Positions 45,556 through 55,503 are shown, counted from the first letter of the stretch. The stretch is 64,000 bases of DNA from Gammaproteobacteria bacterium (GCA_026707045.1 JAPOXO010000012.1:1-64000); one strand, 5' to 3'. The notes: generated by a model not told the origin, from the letters alone. A program made the numbers and translations.

Positions 45556-46487
45556 TGGTCTAATTGGATCTCTATGCTGATTAGTTCGTCGCCGCGTCTC
45601 ACTTCAAGATTTGCTGTAGAGCCGTTTAGTTGCTCCAGTACTCGCGGCATATCGCTTTCAATGTCCCCCAGAGTCTCTCCGTTGACCGAAGTTAGAACAT
45701 CGCCTTCACGTAGTCCTAGCTGCTTTGCTAGGTTCTCACTGACTTTGTAGCCTGAACCCTTGTCTGGGGAGACTGGAGTTAAGCCCACTTCCTCCAAGAA
45801 CTGCTTTGGATCTTCTTCGAGTCGTTGCTTGAAGGACTCGATAAGTTCGCGTGTTCCTTGAAGCTGTGGCTCAGAGGACCCATTTCCTTCTTGTGTACTC
45901 TCGGAGGAATTCGACGCTTCTTGTTGGTTGTCCTCGAGCATTTGCTGATGAATATAGCCGGAGCTACCAGAGATTTCTGTGGCACGTTGCGTTGTGTCGA
46001 AAGAAAGCGATCTCTCTTTAGTCTCAAAGTAGTCGTACTCATCGTCAAATGCGAGAAGTTCGCGTTGACCGAGACGCTCCAGGATTACGCGGTCTCTCAA
46101 GACTTCGGAGAGATTCGCGACGCCCCCGATTCGATCTCCATTCGAGTACTTCTTTGCTTTCTGTGTCCCTTGGGCTATTCGAGCCCACGATTGATCCGGA
46201 TGGGACTCATCAAAGACCACGGAAACCAGTGTCAAGTTGAGCGTGGTCTCTTTCACAACCTCATAGTTTGAATCCTCGGGCTTCTCTGGTGAACCAAACA
46301 AATTCACTCTGACAATGTCGTCAACCCTAATGGTTGGTTGATTCCCGCTTTCGATCGATGTTGTTGGCGAAACTTCGATAGGGGACATGAGGTCGTAGAT
46401 GCTGTACACGATACCCACTAGTACCGCTACCACTACCAAAATGCTTACAGGCAGGGCGACTCGATTGAGAATTGAGTTCAAATTCAT
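45552..46487 (-). CDS. gspC: Type II secretion system protein GspC
   Basis: 311 residues. One N-terminal transmembrane helix (about 10-33, VALPVSILVVVAVLVGIVYS), a periplasmic homology region (LNLTLVSVVFDE ... ARI) and a C-terminal PDZ domain (about 225-311, LGLREGDVLTSVNGE). The linker is long and Ser/Gln-rich. GspC joins the inner-membrane platform to GspD and helps choose substrates. It is in the dapE-gspN-gspC-gspD-plsB transcription unit. Confidence 0.92.
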   Translation of the reverse strand: MNLNSILNRVALPVSILVVVAVLVGIVYSIYDLMSPIEVSPTTSIESGNQPTIRVDDIVRVNLFGSPEKPEDSNYEVVKETTLNLTLVSVVFDESHPDQSWARIAQGTQKAKKYSNGDRIGGVANLSEVLRDRVILERLGQRELLAFDDEYDYFETKERSLSFDTTQRATEISGSSGYIHQQMLEDNQQEASNSSESTQEGNGSSEPQLQGTRELIESFKQRLEEDPKQFLEEVGLTPVSPDKGSGYKVSENLAKQLGLREGDVLTSVNGETLGDIESDMPRVLEQLNGSTANLEVRRGDELISIEIQLDQ

Positions 46488-46525
46488 GCTGTCAGCTGAG
46501 TCCGTGTACTGCCATCACATGCCAA

Positions 46526-47257
46526 TTACCGAAAGATCTGGCGCGACACTTTGAAGACCTCGGAACCCGGTGATCCTTGGGCGTCCCATCGCATCTTCGC
46601 AAGTTCAATCATTTGCCTTGATAATCCAATGTGTAGCCAACCTGAAGCCGCTTCCAGTCGTGCATTCAAGAGTTCGGTGTCATCCTGTCCATTCATGGCT
46701 GTCAGGATCACATCCCCCTCCGACGCAATTAAGGACCCATTCATTGCAGGTAAGTCAATTTCTCGAACTTCATCCCCAGCGCGGTAGCGGCTCTTTCCAC
46801 CTTCCCACTCGACCGAGCCAGAAAGCGAACTAATCTCGTTTCTTCCGTTCATTAGGAGGTCTACATCGTGAAGCTGAATACTACCGCTAATTTTCATTTC
46901 GTAGTGTAAAAGGATGGAATTTACGATAGACGGTTGAATTTCTGCGTTCGCAAACAAAGAAGTTTTGGAGAATCCCTTTGCGAAGGTACCGCGTGCTTGG
47001 ACGGAAGAGCCAGTCACGGAGACATCGTACGTAAGGTTAGCGCGCAACAATCGCTGGGGAACGATATTCCACTGGAGCGTCCCGAGGTTGGTACCAGGAA
47101 CCACAAGCTGTGCTGAGCCTCTCCACACAGTACCCCGCGCATCTAGCAAATGAATGTCGTAGTCGTCCAGCAACAGTGCGAAGGTTTGTGCGGGAATGGC
47201 AATTATCACCAACACCAGAACAACGACTGCTCCACCGACGATCAGAATTCGCTTCAT
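46526..47257 (-). CDS. gspN: Type II secretion system protein GspN
   Basis: 243 residues. A basic start and one membrane helix (ILIVGGAVVVLVLVIIAIP) precede a beta-rich periplasmic region with DARGTVWRGSAQL and GTLQWNIVPQRLL, which fit GspN. Its role in type II secretion is auxiliary and poorly defined. The ATG overlaps the dapE stop by 4 bases. It is 38 bases from gspC. Confidence 0.85.
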   Translation of the reverse strand: MKRILIVGGAVVVLVLVIIAIPAQTFALLLDDYDIHLLDARGTVWRGSAQLVVPGTNLGTLQWNIVPQRLLRANLTYDVSVTGSSVQARGTFAKGFSKTSLFANAEIQPSIVNSILLHYEMKISGSIQLHDVDLLMNGRNEISSLSGSVEWEGGKSRYRAGDEVREIDLPAMNGSLIASEGDVILTAMNGQDDTELLNARLEAASGWLHIGLSRQMIELAKMRWDAQGSPGSEVFKVSRQIFR

Positions 47258-48390
47258 ATCAACAAACGCTCCAATATACGTTCGTAGATAATCGTGAGCG
47301 TCTCAAGTTCCTTGAGATTGACACATTCGTTGTACTTGTGAATCGTTGTGTTCACTGGCCCGAGTTCGACGGTTTCGACTCCGCAAGGAGCAATAAATCT
47401 ACCATCAGAAGTTCCACCAGATGTAGACGGTACAGGGTTTGCACCTGTAGTCTCTTGAACTACATCGAACACTGTTCGCATGAACTCGCCACGTGTCGAC
47501 AAGAATGGCAGACCAGATTGCTGCCACTCGATTCGGTAGTTGAATTCATTGCTCAACGGTTTTAGCTTGTCTTCCACTTCGTTTTTCAGGGCGTCGGGAG
47601 TCTGTTCCGTATTGAATCTGAAATTAAAGCTCACGGAGACTTCACCGGGGATTACATTGTGAGCGCCAGTACCAGCTTGAACGTTTGAAATCTGAAAAGT
47701 TGTGGGAGGAAATGCCTCGTTACCTTCATCCCAAACGCGGTTGGCCAACTCACTGAGTACCGGCATTGCTCTGTGCACTACGTTCGGAGTCTTTTCCGGG
47801 TATGCGACATGTCCGATGTTTCCTTCGATGACCAACTCTCCATTCAATGAACCTCGTCTTCCGATTCGGATTGTGTCCCCTACCGTAGATTGTGAAGATG
47901 GTTCTCCTATGATGCACCAATCAAGATGTTCGTTACGCCGTTGTAACTTTGTCATCACATGACGAGTGCCGTGAATGGCCTCCCCCTCTTCATCGCTTGT
48001 GATGAGAAAAGCGATTGATCCTTTGTGTTTTGGGTGATTTGCAATGAATCTTTCAGTTGCCACAACCATCGCCGCAACACTTGATTTCATGTCTGCAGCT
48101 CCACGTCCGAACAGCCAACCGTTTGAGACGGTCGGTACGAATGGAGGAGTGTTCCATCGGTCAAGGTTTCCGACGGGAACAACGTCGGTATGACCTGCAA
48201 AGGTCAGCACGGGACTCTGGAAACCACGACGACACCACAGGTTGGAAACCGAGTTGGCAGGCATGTGTTCCAATTCGAAATCCAGTGTGCCCAGACGATG
48301 AGCGATCAAGTCCTGGCAGCCACCATCTGCCGGTGTAACTGAGTTGCGAGAAATGAGATTCATTGCCAGGTCGACAGTCTCGCTATACAT
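47254..48390 (-). CDS. dapE: Succinyl-diaminopimelate desuccinylase DapE
   Basis: 378 residues, standard length. Metal ligands are in FAGHTDVVPVG, the shared Asp in GRGAADMKSS and the Glu pair in TSDEEGEAIHGT; the C-terminal His is in GPVNTTIHKYNECV. It yields LL-diaminopimelate for lysine and peptidoglycan. Here it leads the T2SS/plsB operon on the minus strand, overlapping gspN by 4 bases. Confidence 0.95.
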   Translation of the reverse strand: MYSETVDLAMNLISRNSVTPADGGCQDLIAHRLGTLDFELEHMPANSVSNLWCRRGFQSPVLTFAGHTDVVPVGNLDRWNTPPFVPTVSNGWLFGRGAADMKSSVAAMVVATERFIANHPKHKGSIAFLITSDEEGEAIHGTRHVMTKLQRRNEHLDWCIIGEPSSQSTVGDTIRIGRRGSLNGELVIEGNIGHVAYPEKTPNVVHRAMPVLSELANRVWDEGNEAFPPTTFQISNVQAGTGAHNVIPGEVSVSFNFRFNTEQTPDALKNEVEDKLKPLSNEFNYRIEWQQSGLPFLSTRGEFMRTVFDVVQETTGANPVPSTSGGTSDGRFIAPCGVETVELGPVNTTIHKYNECVNLKELETLTIIYERILERLLI

Positions 48391-48557
48391 TTTGCTCCTT
48401 TTGATTTAAACAAGCGCATTCCCGTCTCTCGGAGCGGCCGACTGAAGTACGGATACCTGTTTCCACCAAATCGCGAATGACTTGCGGTTCTAAATTTGTG
48501 CAGGTTCGATTACGGCACATTCAGCCCTTGCCAAGGAACCAACGTTGAATATCGTTA

Positions 48558-48576
48558 GTTGAAATCTAGTTTCAAC
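48558..48576. promoter_or_regulatory. GTTGAAA/TTTCAAC dyad upstream of dapE
   Basis: Perfect 7-bp arms around TCTAG, 168 bases upstream of the dapE start. The half-site GTTGAAA recurs at 48643 (GTTGAAAC). It lies in the 313-base spacer 48391-48703, which otherwise holds no gene. It may be an operator or, less likely, a processed 3' end of the DUF4411 gene. Confidence 0.35.
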
Positions 48577-48684
48577 AATAGACACATGACTTGCTGCAAT
48601 CGTTGCTTAAGCGATCGTCCCTGATTTTGTTGGAGAATTTCTGTTGAAACGATTTTGACTTTCCATCTGGACTACTAGGAACAT

Positions 48685-48715
48685 ACTAACCGCTGATAAT
48701 GTACTACCGGTTAGT
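48685..48715 (-). terminator. Inverted repeat at the end of the DUF4411 gene
   Basis: ACTAACCG and CGGTTAGT are 8-bp arms with a 15-nt loop that includes the stop codon of the DUF4411 gene. No T-tract follows, so it is only a weak candidate for a transcript end. Confidence 0.25.
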
Positions 48716-49234
48716 CAATTCGTCTTTCCAAATTCCCAGTTCAATCAATAGCACGTATAGATTGATAGACGGAAAACCAAGGGAACCTGCCGCAACATTA
48801 AGCGCAACCTGTGGAGGATGCTTTCTAGACTCTTGAGTCACAACAACGACTTTGTCGACAAGTGAGACTGCTTTGAGCGCTGTTGCAAGGACATGTGGGT
48901 CGGCATCGTCTTCGCCGTCAGTTTGATTAGGGTCGGGCGTCAATTGGGCAACCGGATCATTCATTACATGGGACAGTTCATCGTTGCACCGTCCAAAGCG
49001 ACAAGCCAATTTTCTATTTTGCTTTGCCCAATCTAGGGGGAGATCAGGTCTCCCCGCCTTAGCGCCGTTCTTTAGTTCGGCCAATACCTCAGGTGGAAAC
49101 AATATTCGTCCTTCATTGCAAATATTTGTAAGTTCATTGAAGACGCTCTGTCGATGTTCGGGCGTTACCAATTCCTTTACGTTAATTAGAGATGACGTGT
49201 CGATTACCCAGATTGTGCTATTTGGATCAATCAC
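48704..49234 (-). CDS. DUF4411-type PIN-like putative toxin nuclease
   Basis: 176 residues from GTG 49234. The N-terminal WVIDTSSLINVKELV has the first acidic residue of a PIN fold, and the Asp/Glu-rich DGEDDADPHVLATAL carries later ones. DUF4411 proteins are RNase-like and are often found beside ImmA/IrrE proteins (established association). The start lies 1 base after the stop of the ImmA/IrrE gene and uses GAGG within that gene's 3' end as ribosome site, so the pair is cotranscribed. Confidence 0.75.
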   Translation of the reverse strand: MIDPNSTIWVIDTSSLINVKELVTPEHRQSVFNELTNICNEGRILFPPEVLAELKNGAKAGRPDLPLDWAKQNRKLACRFGRCNDELSHVMNDPVAQLTPDPNQTDGEDDADPHVLATALKAVSLVDKVVVVTQESRKHPPQVALNVAAGSLGFPSINLYVLLIELGIWKDELTNR

Positions 49235-49235
49235 C

Positions 49236-50345
49236 TCACCTCAGCTCATCGGGATACAGCCGGAGATATGTTCTGATGTCCGCCTCGCTGACGAGACCGG
49301 CTCGATATGCATCGTACACAGTTGAGAGACACCTACCATATTTGTGCTTTCTTGCGATATCCCGAGTACGGGATTGATCTGGGTCGTGTGTCCCACCACG
49401 TTGATTTCTTTCGAACTTGGATTTGAGATATCGAAAGTCGTCCCACTTTGCCTGACCGATTTCCACCATACGTAGCAAAGCTGATTTTCGACTGACAAAT
49501 AGTCTGTTCGAGAGACGAGTAGCGATGGAGACGGGATCGAGTCTTTGGAGATTCGCAGCTAATACTTCGAAGTCTTGTCGGGGCATGAGGAATGACGCAG
49601 CAAAACTTTCGCACCACCTCTCAATTGGATCATTCGTTGGGCTTTTTGCCGTCTCCTCGACACAAGATGAACTGGTGCGTGTGAGTATGTGTCCAAGTTC
49701 GTGAAAGAGCGTGTAGATACGAACCGATGCATGCCATGTCGTGCTGATGCCGATTACCGGGGGCGATTTGGTTGCATGTGAAAAACCACGTGCTGAGTTC
49801 TCTCCGAGTGAGTAGAGGAAAACCAGGATGTTTAAACGTTCAATCAAAGCACGCCATTGCCCGAAAGCCATGGCTGGGGAAGCCCAAGACATCTGCTCAT
49901 CTATTGAAACTCCAAAGTATTTCGACCTCACACTTTTCGCGACATCTTCAGGATTCTCATTTGTCGATGCGGCGGGGATATCGCTTTCATTGAGCCCCAA
50001 CTCGTCTAAAAGATCGCCGACGAAATCTCGTACCCGAAGTGAGTCTCGAATTGCATGTCTCTCTTTCGGTGATCTAGCTCTACTCGTCGCTCCCAACGCG
50101 AACCTCATAGAGACTGTTGATTCCGCTGTCGAAGGCGGCGAGTCCATGAAGAAAACAGCAGCAGGTCGCCTAAGTAGCAGTTTAAGTCGCCGGAACTGTG
50201 TCTGATTTGGTAGTCCAGCCCCTTTGATCCAACTGTCAATGGTCCCTTTAGGGACGCTCAGACGACTCTCTAGATTTCTTTTGGATATTCCAGATTCGGA
50301 CACTGCCCACGACAGTGCTGTTCCACTGACCGGTACTAAAGCCAC
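49236..50345 (-). CDS. HTH plus ImmA/IrrE metallopeptidase domain protein (antitoxin-like)
   Basis: 369 residues from GTG 50345, no clear ribosome site. The N-terminus (LSWAVSESGISKRNLESRLS ... GTIDSWIKG) resembles an XRE-like DNA-binding helix-turn-helix. The C-terminal half has the zinc motif HELGH in LFHELGHILTR and a second Glu region WCESFAASFLMP. In paired systems this protein is likely the antitoxin and autoregulator, or a protease that relieves toxin activity. The metal site is complete, so enzyme activity is possible. Confidence 0.8.
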   Translation of the reverse strand: MALVPVSGTALSWAVSESGISKRNLESRLSVPKGTIDSWIKGAGLPNQTQFRRLKLLLRRPAAVFFMDSPPSTAESTVSMRFALGATSRARSPKERHAIRDSLRVRDFVGDLLDELGLNESDIPAASTNENPEDVAKSVRSKYFGVSIDEQMSWASPAMAFGQWRALIERLNILVFLYSLGENSARGFSHATKSPPVIGISTTWHASVRIYTLFHELGHILTRTSSSCVEETAKSPTNDPIERWCESFAASFLMPRQDFEVLAANLQRLDPVSIATRLSNRLFVSRKSALLRMVEIGQAKWDDFRYLKSKFERNQRGGTHDPDQSRTRDIARKHKYGRCLSTVYDAYRAGLVSEADIRTYLRLYPDELR

Positions 50346-50728
50346 AAATGTTGTTTCCCAATCACCACAAAAAGATGGTCGATGCCTAGCGCCGTTGAGT
50401 AGACTCTACGAGCACTGTATCCAATTAGAGACAAATTTTGCAATGGGTATTTTGGTGGCGCTGCCACTGAAATTGTTGCGAGGACTCCAAATGCCAGATG
50501 TAATCGAAAAGAGCATTGTCACTCATTATGTAACTTCGTCTGTGTTCCGCATGCAAGTCTCTCCCCTTGAGCACCATTATGGCAAGCCGAGTCCGATTGC
50601 TATCAAACAGACTTGCGCAGAGTGCACGTTGAACAAACTGCTTGGTGGTTTTGGATCAGATTCGACCGGAGCTCCTTCAACTTCAGATTCGGCTGGGTCG
50701 GGAATACTTCCGGGAAACATCTGAACAC
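50346..50728. other. Spacer between the ImmA/IrrE pair and glnD
   Basis: Two short minus-strand frames meet here: 50577-50720 (47 residues, ATG 50720) and one that starts in its stop as TAATG (50 residues). Neither has a ribosome site or a recognisable product, so they are not called as genes. No tRNA or terminator is visible. It probably holds the promoter of the toxin-antitoxin pair. Confidence 0.35.
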
Positions 50729-53353
50729 TCAAGCTGAGCTTCGCAGAGCATCGTCTAGACGGGTGGTCAAGGTGTTGACAATCGACCGCATGCGCTGAGG
50801 ATCGTTCAACGGTAGTTCATCGCTTCCTGAGACGACGAAAATGTCCTCAACACGTTCGCCCAACGTCGCAATTCGCGCTTCGTGAAGCTCGACCTGTAGT
50901 TCTACAAATAATTCGCCGATGATTGCAAGTAAACCAGGTCGATCGGGTACGACTAATTCCAAAGTCGATTTCCCTTCTTCGTTAGGTCGCGAAAGAGTGA
51001 CGTTTGCGGGTCTTTCGAATTGAGTGAGTTGCCGCGCGATTCGCCGGTTTCGCCTCTTCTGGTTGCGAGGCGGATCGCGGACTGTGCCTAGCAGCTTATC
51101 TGCAATCTTCTTCTGCTCGGATTCATTCTCGATTGGGCTTCCGTGTTCATTCAGAATTACAAATGAGTTGTAGCACATTTGCGATTGCCCCGTTTCAATT
51201 CTTGCATTGACGACTTGCAGTTGCAATTGATCAAGCAAATAAACGCAGTGAGCGAATAGCATCGGGCGATTTTGAGCATACACAAAAACTTGCGTTGCCA
51301 CCTCGCCTTCAGTCCCACCGGAAATGTTGTTCACGAGAACGCATGGCACCCTTTGCTCTTGATTCTGGTGGATGGCTTTGGTTATTTTCGCTGCAAGCTC
51401 GATATCGTGATATACGAGAATCGAATTATGGGCATCATCCCAGATGGCGGTTGCAGATTGAGCGCTAATGCCATCGCTTTCGAGAAGATGCAGCGATTTG
51501 ATTCGAGTGTCGTTCAGCTGGTTGGCTGCAGACTCATCTCCTTCTTGAGAAGCTCGAATAAGTGAGCGGGCCGATCGGTAGAGCTTGCTAATCAAAGTAG
51601 CCCGCCAACCGTTCCAAAGACTTGGATTGGTTGCGTTGATGTCCGCAACTGTGAGTGCAACTAGGTAACTGAGTCGACGTTCGGTCCCCACTAGGGATGC
51701 GAACTGTTCCAAGACGATTGGATTGTCAATGTCCTTTTTCTGTGCGGTGATGGACAACGCCAAATGATTCTCTACGAGCCAAGAAACCAATTCTGCATCT
51801 TCTTCAGTCAAGCCAAGACTCTGGCAGAACCGGATCGCTTCCACCGCTCCAAGTTCTGAATGGTCTCCGCCACGTCCCTTTGCAATGTCGTGAAACAGTC
51901 CTGCCAAAAACAGGAGCTCAACCTTGTGGATGTGACCGAGCGCTTCAACCACGAAGGGAAAGTCGTCACGGTACTGAGACATGAAGAAACGCCTCAGATG
52001 GCGAATAATCATGACTGTATGCGCATCTACTGTATAGATGTGAAACAAGTCATGTTGCATTTGGCCAATTACTCGACCAAAAGCGGGAATGTAGCGACCG
52101 AGGATGCCGTAACGGCGCATTCGAGTCAGGTGACTAGCAACTGTGTAGGGGGATCGCAGCAAGTTCAAGAATAGCTGACCAATTTCCGGGTTCTTTCGGA
52201 AATCTTCGTTCACCAAATGCAGACTCTTGCGGATTAGTCGAATTGTTGAAGCCCTCACACCGGTGATTTCTTTGTGGTTCGCCATGACCACAAAGATCTC
52301 CATTAGTGCCGGGGGATGCTCCTCGAACACTTTCTCGTGTGTGACTTCGATGTAACTGTGACGCAATTGAAACCGCTCGTTGATCGATCGTACTCTGGTG
52401 TTGCGTCCCTTGAGAATAGTTTCATTGAAGTGCTGAATGAGAATGTCGTTAACTTCGCGCAATTCCAGAACGTGCCTGTAATAGTCACGCATAAACCTCT
52501 CCACGGCGAGAAGTCCTTCAGAGTCCAAATATCCGAAGCGCTTAGCGATCTGACGTTGAAAATCGAACACAAGGTGATCGTGGCCGCGGCCTGCTAGTAG
52601 GTGAAGTGCGAATCGAACCTTCCAAAGAAAGGATCGCCCTGCAACATATGCGTCTCGTTCCTGTTGTGTTAGCAATCCCAAAGCGCATAGATCTTCCACC
52701 GAGTTTGTTCCGAAGTGTCTCTTGGTTATCCACCCAACTGTTTGGACATCTCGAAGTCCTCCTGGAGACTGCTTCACATCTGGTTCAAGTCCATACTCCA
52801 CGTCACTCCAATGCATGTGGCGTATTTCCTGTTCGTATAGTTTGGCGGCAAAGTAGTCTTTGCTTGGCCAGTGCCATCGGTTGTTCAGAGCTCGGTTCAA
52901 CTTGTGGGACAAATCGCTTGATCCCACGAGCAATCTTCTCTCCATGAGCGAAGTCATGACCGAGACATCCTTTTTGGATTCCTCTTTGCAGTCTCTAACT
53001 GTTCGAACGCTCTGTCCAATGTCAAGATTGAGATCCCAGAGTAGCCTCACGAATTCCTCGATACGTCTATCTTGTCGAATTCGCCCTTCGACCAGCAGAA
53101 GCAAATCGATATCTGACTGTGGATGCAACTCTCCACGCCCATAGCCTCCTACGGCAAAAAGGGAGGCACTCTCGTTATGGTCGAACCAAAGTTGCCAGAT
53201 TTCAGTAAGGAATCCATCAATGAAATCAGATCGAAGTCGAACGAGCCGACTAACGTCGTCTCCGTTCCAAAACCGTCGCGCTAGGGATTGGTCGGCTTGA
53301 GCTATTCTCCGCTTGAATTCCTCAAGATGCGACTCTTGGATGGGATTCTTCAT
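50729..53353 (-). CDS. glnD: [Protein-PII] uridylyltransferase/uridylyl-removing enzyme GlnD
   Basis: 874 residues, near normal. The nucleotidyltransferase site is FAVGGYGRGELHPQSDIDLL (about residue 66), the HD hydrolase site is LFLAGLFHDIAKGRGGDHSE, and two ACT domains end the protein. GlnD senses glutamine and adds or removes UMP on PII. It starts within the last 32 bases of map, so the two genes are translationally linked. dapD or dapC, often nearby, are absent. Confidence 0.95.
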   Translation of the reverse strand: MKNPIQESHLEEFKRRIAQADQSLARRFWNGDDVSRLVRLRSDFIDGFLTEIWQLWFDHNESASLFAVGGYGRGELHPQSDIDLLLLVEGRIRQDRRIEEFVRLLWDLNLDIGQSVRTVRDCKEESKKDVSVMTSLMERRLLVGSSDLSHKLNRALNNRWHWPSKDYFAAKLYEQEIRHMHWSDVEYGLEPDVKQSPGGLRDVQTVGWITKRHFGTNSVEDLCALGLLTQQERDAYVAGRSFLWKVRFALHLLAGRGHDHLVFDFQRQIAKRFGYLDSEGLLAVERFMRDYYRHVLELREVNDILIQHFNETILKGRNTRVRSINERFQLRHSYIEVTHEKVFEEHPPALMEIFVVMANHKEITGVRASTIRLIRKSLHLVNEDFRKNPEIGQLFLNLLRSPYTVASHLTRMRRYGILGRYIPAFGRVIGQMQHDLFHIYTVDAHTVMIIRHLRRFFMSQYRDDFPFVVEALGHIHKVELLFLAGLFHDIAKGRGGDHSELGAVEAIRFCQSLGLTEEDAELVSWLVENHLALSITAQKKDIDNPIVLEQFASLVGTERRLSYLVALTVADINATNPSLWNGWRATLISKLYRSARSLIRASQEGDESAANQLNDTRIKSLHLLESDGISAQSATAIWDDAHNSILVYHDIELAAKITKAIHQNQEQRVPCVLVNNISGGTEGEVATQVFVYAQNRPMLFAHCVYLLDQLQLQVVNARIETGQSQMCYNSFVILNEHGSPIENESEQKKIADKLLGTVRDPPRNQKRRNRRIARQLTQFERPANVTLSRPNEEGKSTLELVVPDRPGLLAIIGELFVELQVELHEARIATLGERVEDIFVVSGSDELPLNDPQRMRSIVNTLTTRLDDALRSSA

Positions 53354-54128
53354 CGCGCAGTGTCAAAATTTCTCTACCAGACTCAGTTACAAGAATCGTG
53401 TGTTCCCATTGGGCGGACAGCTTGCGATCCCGTGTAACAACGGTCCAGCGATCCGGCAAGATTCGAACGAACCGCTTTCCTGCGTTAATCATGGGTTCGA
53501 TCGTAAAAGCCATACCTTCCTTCAGAACCATACCGGTTCCGGGATCCCCGTAATGCAGCACTTGAGGTACGTCGTGAAACACTCTGCCAATTCCATGGCC
53601 GCAGAATTCGCGTACAACAGAAAAACGATTGGATTCTGCAAACTGCTGGATTGCGTGCCCGATGTCACCGAGAGTGCTACCTGGCTTCACCGAATCAATT
53701 CCCCTGTACATGCATTCCTGTGTTGTCTCAACCAACCGGCGTGCCAACACTGACGGTTCTCCAACAAAAAACATCTTGCTGGTATCCCCGTGAAAGCCAT
53801 CTTTGATGAGGGTAACGTCGATGTTGAGGATGTCACCCTTTCGAAGTATCTTTGAAGAGGAGGGAATGCCATGACACACAACATTGTTCACTGACGTACA
53901 TATGGATTTTGGGAAGGGAGGCTGGGATTCAGAGTTTGTGTAGTTGAGCGGAGCGGGAGTACATTCAAGCTCTTCGGTCATGAAAGAATGGCAATGTTGG
54001 TCTACTTCGTCGGTAGATACTCCAGGTTTAATGTACTCACCGATCATTTCAAGAACCATCGCAGCGAGTTTGCCGACTTCGCGCATACCCGCTATGTCTT
54101 GCTCATTAAGTGTTGGGGGTTGTTCCAA
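53322..54128 (-). CDS. map: Methionine aminopeptidase type I
   Basis: 268 residues. Metal ligands are seen as D in LNIDVTLIKDGFHGDTS (two Asp), His in CGHGIGRVFH, Glu in FTIEPMI and Glu in WEHTILVTE; the site His is in NVVCHGIP. It removes initiator Met from nascent proteins. TTG 54128 follows AAGAG closely and gives an N-terminus that aligns with E. coli Map (DIAGMREVGKLAA); the later ATG would lose about 15 residues. Confidence 0.95.
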   Translation of the reverse strand: MEQPPTLNEQDIAGMREVGKLAAMVLEMIGEYIKPGVSTDEVDQHCHSFMTEELECTPAPLNYTNSESQPPFPKSICTSVNNVVCHGIPSSSKILRKGDILNIDVTLIKDGFHGDTSKMFFVGEPSVLARRLVETTQECMYRGIDSVKPGSTLGDIGHAIQQFAESNRFSVVREFCGHGIGRVFHDVPQVLHYGDPGTGMVLKEGMAFTIEPMINAGKRFVRILPDRWTVVTRDRKLSAQWEHTILVTESGREILTLRDEESHPRVAS

Positions 54129-54397
54129 TGCTCTTCAAAAAAAAGATTTTGCTAGATGGGAATTGTGTTGGTTTCATACAAACCAAGCGACTACAGCGCT
54201 CATCCCAAATCTTAACAGCATTCTTTCTCAAGGGGTCGAACTCAACCGTCGCAAAAACGCAAACTTGAAATGGGGATTTGCAACAGATCTAGCCATGTAA
54301 CGCCGCGCGGAGTCTTTGTCGGTCCCACCTCGGTTTGGTAACTAGCACGCTTTGTTAGTTCAAAATGCCCACTAGGACTACACGGATGCAGATTAGC

Positions 54398-55240
54398 TTA
54401 TTGATGACGCAGTATCCGGGAGCACGCTTTCGAGAATATGAAGACTGAGCACATTTCAAGCAAAATCAGAAATACGACACCAATACCCATGGCAAGCCAA
54501 AAAGACTCACCGAAAAACGGACCGATCAGGGGAATTGCCAAGAGCAAGGGAACCCATATTCCGATTCTCAATAGGTGTTCTCCAATCCAGTTTCGAGAAA
54601 ATCGGAATTGAGCGTTTTCCTCACCTTTGACGATCCATGAAATTTGAGAGTCTAGTGACTCTGGGAGCGTCGACGATTCGTCAGTGTCTTGGAGACTCGA
54701 TGATCCGTTTTCTTTTGCTCTACTCTTTCCTGAACCCATTTCCTTGGCGAAGAGGAATATGGCGGACGCAACTATGCACACAGAGATAGCCAGAGCAACA
54801 TAAAAGAAGAGCGAGTTCCTATATCCAAAGCTCAAGAGAACCACGACCACGTATAAAGTCAACATAAGTAGCAGGTTGCCGATCCCCCATGTGAGCTTCC
54901 AATCTTGTAAGTTTGGAAACCCATATATGCCAATTGCAGGAAGACGTTCTTGATATAGCGAAGAATTTTTTATGTCATCGATGAATTCCACTCTCTTGCT
55001 ACGCTTCATCATTGCATGGCCTAGCGACTGACACATTTTCATAACGCCATAGCTGATAGCAAGCACCGCCAGAGCGATTAGCACGTTAACAGCTACCAAA
55101 TGCCCTTCAATCGCAAGTGTTTCCGAGTGGATGACCATTACACAGCCAAGAGATGACAACCAGAAGACATTGCAAAGTTGGTCCAATTCCAACTTGCTGC
55201 GCACCACACGTTTCTTAGGCTGCACAACTGTTTCGTTCAC
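54398..55240 (-). CDS. Six-TM membrane protein, unrecognised family (paralogue A)
   Basis: 280 residues. Predicted helices lie at about 24-42, 50-70, 115-137, 143-165, 225-245 and 250-272. A charged loop after TM2 has KRSKRVEFIDDIKNSSLYQE. A Ser-rich hydrophilic loop (about 170-200) and a strand-rich stretch (WIVKGEENAQFRFSRNW) follow TM4. It is clearly paralogous to the gene at 55605-56462. No known family or substrate was recognised. It has no obvious catalytic residues. Start ATG 55240. Confidence 0.75.
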   Translation of the reverse strand: MNETVVQPKKRVVRSKLELDQLCNVFWLSSLGCVMVIHSETLAIEGHLVAVNVLIALAVLAISYGVMKMCQSLGHAMMKRSKRVEFIDDIKNSSLYQERLPAIGIYGFPNLQDWKLTWGIGNLLLMLTLYVVVVLLSFGYRNSLFFYVALAISVCIVASAIFLFAKEMGSGKSRAKENGSSSLQDTDESSTLPESLDSQISWIVKGEENAQFRFSRNWIGEHLLRIGIWVPLLLAIPLIGPFFGESFWLAMGIGVVFLILLEMCSVFIFSKACSRILRHQ

Positions 55241-55503
55241 TGTTCACTCCTTCGAGTACTTAGTGGTGTCCACGTTGGCTGGTGCCCGGGAAGCATAGAG
55301 CCTAGAGCCAACTATTCAATTATCACACGACAAACCGAAAGTTGAAAACCGTCGTTGCGCATTGGTTGGTCTGTGAGTGGTCATATTCAATTGCTCCCTT
55401 AGAGTTTTCTTAATACTTCAGAGAACAACTCTATAGGCTCCATGGAACCGTTTGGGAACGATGGAGGTGTCAGCTTTAGGTATTCATTTGGTCGTCGAAT
55501 TTT

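Noticed and set aside
50224..50724. Plus-strand frame of 166 codons
   Set aside because: It overlaps the antisense start of the ImmA/IrrE gene and shows no ribosome site or recognisable domain.
54129..54397. Possible tRNA or terminator between map and paralogue A
   Set aside because: No cloverleaf or T-loop consensus; only a weak AACTA/TAGTT dyad without a U-tract.
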